Assembly (NCBI GenBank): GCA_963281255.1
Contig: OY725495.1
Location: 62,001-126,000, forward strand
Direction of reading: 5' to 3'
Source: Aphrocallistes beatrix
Taxonomy: Eukaryota > Porifera > Hexactinellida > Sceptrulophora > Aphrocallistidae
Length of the DNA stretch: 64,000 nucleotides
The notes beneath the pieces are model-generated. The model was not told the origin of the DNA, did no database searches, and saw nothing but the letters and a program-made list of their open reading frames with translations. This document shows, one piece after another, positions 62,584 through 64,000 of the stretch (the stretch's first letter is position 1; each line of letters starts with the position of its first letter). Position numbers and translations under genes: made by a program.

Positions 62584-63048
62584 TTACTGATCCATCGAGG
62601 AATGGAGTGGAGTGGTAATCGAGTTAATTACATATTCATCTGTTCCTCCTTTCCTACTCCTGTCCTCAGGTTGCAGGGTCGATGGTATGGTGGAATAGTA
62701 GGGATTCTGCTCAACACTCGTATCTTCAAGCGAAGGGAGCCTATCTGTGCGATTAGAACTAGGGTTAGTATTCGCAGAAAACACCTCAGCTTGACTTACA
62801 TCTCGTTTCTCAATGGAAGATATACTATACTTATGATAATTTCGAAACTTTACATGATAAATTAAAAAAATAATCACATTAACTACAATTGCTATGATAA
62901 CAATAATCACTGCAAATGAAGCTATATAAGAAATATCTTGCACAGCTAAACAAGAGGAGCAATCAAGGTTAGATGAAGTGGAGTTGTCATGTCCGCTAAC
63001 TCCAAATAACAAACAGGTAAATAATAACAAGTTTATGCACAGAAACAT
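62584..63048 (-). CDS. Small membrane protein with NPxY-containing tail
   Basis: 154 residues, one exon. Signal peptide (about 1-19), a very short ectodomain (about 20 residues, with an N-glycosylation sequon and a CSSC pair), a membrane helix (about 42-65) and a tail of about 85 residues. The tail includes YHKYSIS, EQNPYYSTI (NPxY followed by a second tyrosine) and DEYVINS, a YxN-type context that Grb2-like SH2 domains favour. No kinase. No homologue recognised. AT-rich codon use matches the receptor array, and the gene adjoins another kinase-less SRCR receptor in the same orientation. Could be a signalling partner lacking its own ligand-binding part; this is inference. Confidence 0.7.
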   Translation of the reverse strand: MFLCINLLLFTCLLFGVSGHDNSTSSNLDCSSCLAVQDISYIASFAVIIVIIAIVVNVIIFLIYHVKFRNYHKYSISSIEKRDVSQAEVFSANTNPSSNRTDRLPSLEDTSVEQNPYYSTIPSTLQPEDRSRKGGTDEYVINSITTPLHSSMDQ

Positions 63049-63260
63049 GATGTATTATAGCGACCTATTTTCATATACGTACTACTATACGGGTTTGGAA
63101 TTAATAACTTTATAGCTATTTATGTCAGTTGTTAAATGCTCGCCTCTGTTTCAAGACTTTGACCTCCTACATCGACAAAAAACCTTCTGGGATAAGAACA
63201 CGTATGCAAAAACGAAATCAAAATATTTCCATTCAGAGTTCTAATAGCCTTACGTAAGAT

Positions 63261-64000
63261 TCATGGAAGTATGTAGTAATTCTGAGGTGGAGGGTCTTGC
63301 TCTTCTCTCGTCCTTAATGTGCCAGGAATATCGGGATTCGCGTATAATATCTGACTGAGATTGCCTTGCAAATTTTTTTCTCTAACATCTCTAAAACACC
63401 AGCAGATAATGCAAACAGATAACCCGATTCCGGAAGCTAAAATAAATAACCAAGCAATGCCCATGCCAGCTCCTATGAAAACCCAGTTGTTGCTCGCATG
63501 GGGTGTTACAGTTGTGTATGTTGTGTGAGATATGGACACAGATCGTGTGACTCCCGTGTCAACTGACGCAGTTGAAGACTCAGTGGCAATTACAACAGGA
63601 GAGTTTGTGTTCGGATCTATACTAACGCAGTCGGATTCCAGGTCTCGACAGCATTCAATCGCAACAACAAAGCTCGTATTGCATCGACCATTCGCGTTAG
63701 AACTAATTTTAAAAGTACACTGATCAAATGCACTATCATTTTCACAGTCGAAGTCGTACAGTCCAAGCACACCTTTCTTATTTGTTCTAATCTTGTGCGA
63801 CTTTACAAAGCTGTAGCCCAGGCTAGCACAAGCTGGCTCAGCTGTTGTAGCCTCCCAATTCGAACCCTCATGGCAGACATGTCCCCATGCCAACACGCCG
63901 CGGACACGAGTGGATATGGCAACAGTTCCATCAAGTAACTGAACTAAACTGTCTGCTTCAGAAGCTTTCCTACACGTGATGTTGATGACTTGGCCTTCCT
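63261..64000 (-). CDS. Kinase-less SRCR receptor, N-terminus outside window
   Basis: 246 codons in frame to the window edge, so the start and probably the first SRCR-like unit are missing. A clear SRCR unit (VLAWGHVCHEGSNWEATTAE, then CASLGYSF and the paired cysteines) is followed by a short Ser/Thr-rich stalk, a membrane helix, and a tail of only about 45 residues ending QNYYILP. The SRCR unit is of the same kind as the second unit of RTK-B to RTK-D. The stop is followed by no kinase-coding sequence. Tail tyrosines are few (ILYANPD, NYYILP). It appears complete at the 3' end rather than frameshifted, though loss of a downstream kinase exon cannot be excluded. Confidence 0.78.
   Translation of the reverse strand, partial: EGQVINITCRKASEADSLVQLLDGTVAISTRVRGVLAWGHVCHEGSNWEATTAEPACASLGYSFVKSHKIRTNKKGVLGLYDFDCENDSAFDQCTFKISSNANGRCNTSFVVAIECCRDLESDCVSIDPNTNSPVVIATESSTASVDTGVTRSVSISHTTYTTVTPHASNNWVFIGAGMGIAWLFILASGIGLSVCIICWCFRDVREKNLQGNLSQILYANPDIPGTLRTREEQDPPPQNYYILP

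Overview
The window is eukaryotic nuclear DNA from a compact, early-branching animal genome. Most introns are 53-86 bp with GT-AG (twice GC-AG) ends, genes are tightly packed on both strands, and the protein set is clearly holozoan: cadherin, class I PI3-kinase, a dystrophin relative, receptor tyrosine kinases and EGF/SRCR receptors. I favour a sponge. The tiny introns, gene density and signs of leader trans-splicing fit a glass sponge (Hexactinellida), but a choanoflagellate or filasterean is not excluded from sequence alone.

Region 1 (1-23.3 kb) is GC-rich and holds conserved genes: the 3' part of a cadherin gene with an amino-acid transporter nested in one intron, condensin subunit NCAPH, a class I PI3K catalytic subunit, an SLC36-type transporter, golgin-84, and then six head-to-tail plus-strand genes only 66-141 bp apart (MRPL37, RPS12, a C2H2 zinc-finger gene, UFSP2, PSMA5, a Dp71-like dystrophin), followed by RMDN1 on the other strand. 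Many of these start codons sit directly after a splice-acceptor-like sequence, which suggests polycistronic transcription with leader trans-splicing, or introns placed just before the ATG.

Region 2 (23.3-54.5 kb) is AT-rich and is a receptor array. It holds a VWA-domain cytosolic protein with SH3-binding motifs, a 1301-residue EGF-repeat membrane protein, and eight tandem minus-strand receptor tyrosine kinases (called RTK-A to RTK-H here). Seven have an SRCR-type ectodomain and one (RTK-H) has almost no ectodomain. A kinase-less member with a 21-bp minisatellite stalk lies among them. Every RTK has the same two-exon structure, with one phase-0 intron in the C-lobe of the kinase. All share a distinctive juxtamembrane block, and all except RTK-A share a C-terminal motif. 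Several have a TATA box 25-70 bp before the ATG.

Region 3 (54.5-64 kb) returns to conserved genes (PITRM1, BUD13, an NHL-repeat protein), with three further short-tailed, kinase-less membrane proteins carrying tyrosine motifs. One is nested antisense in a PITRM1 intron and one is an SRCR receptor cut by the window end.

Working model (inference): the receptors form a locally duplicated, partly gene-converted signalling family in which kinase-bearing and kinase-less members coexist. This resembles paired-receptor systems and would suit self/non-self or microbe sensing. No function has been shown here.
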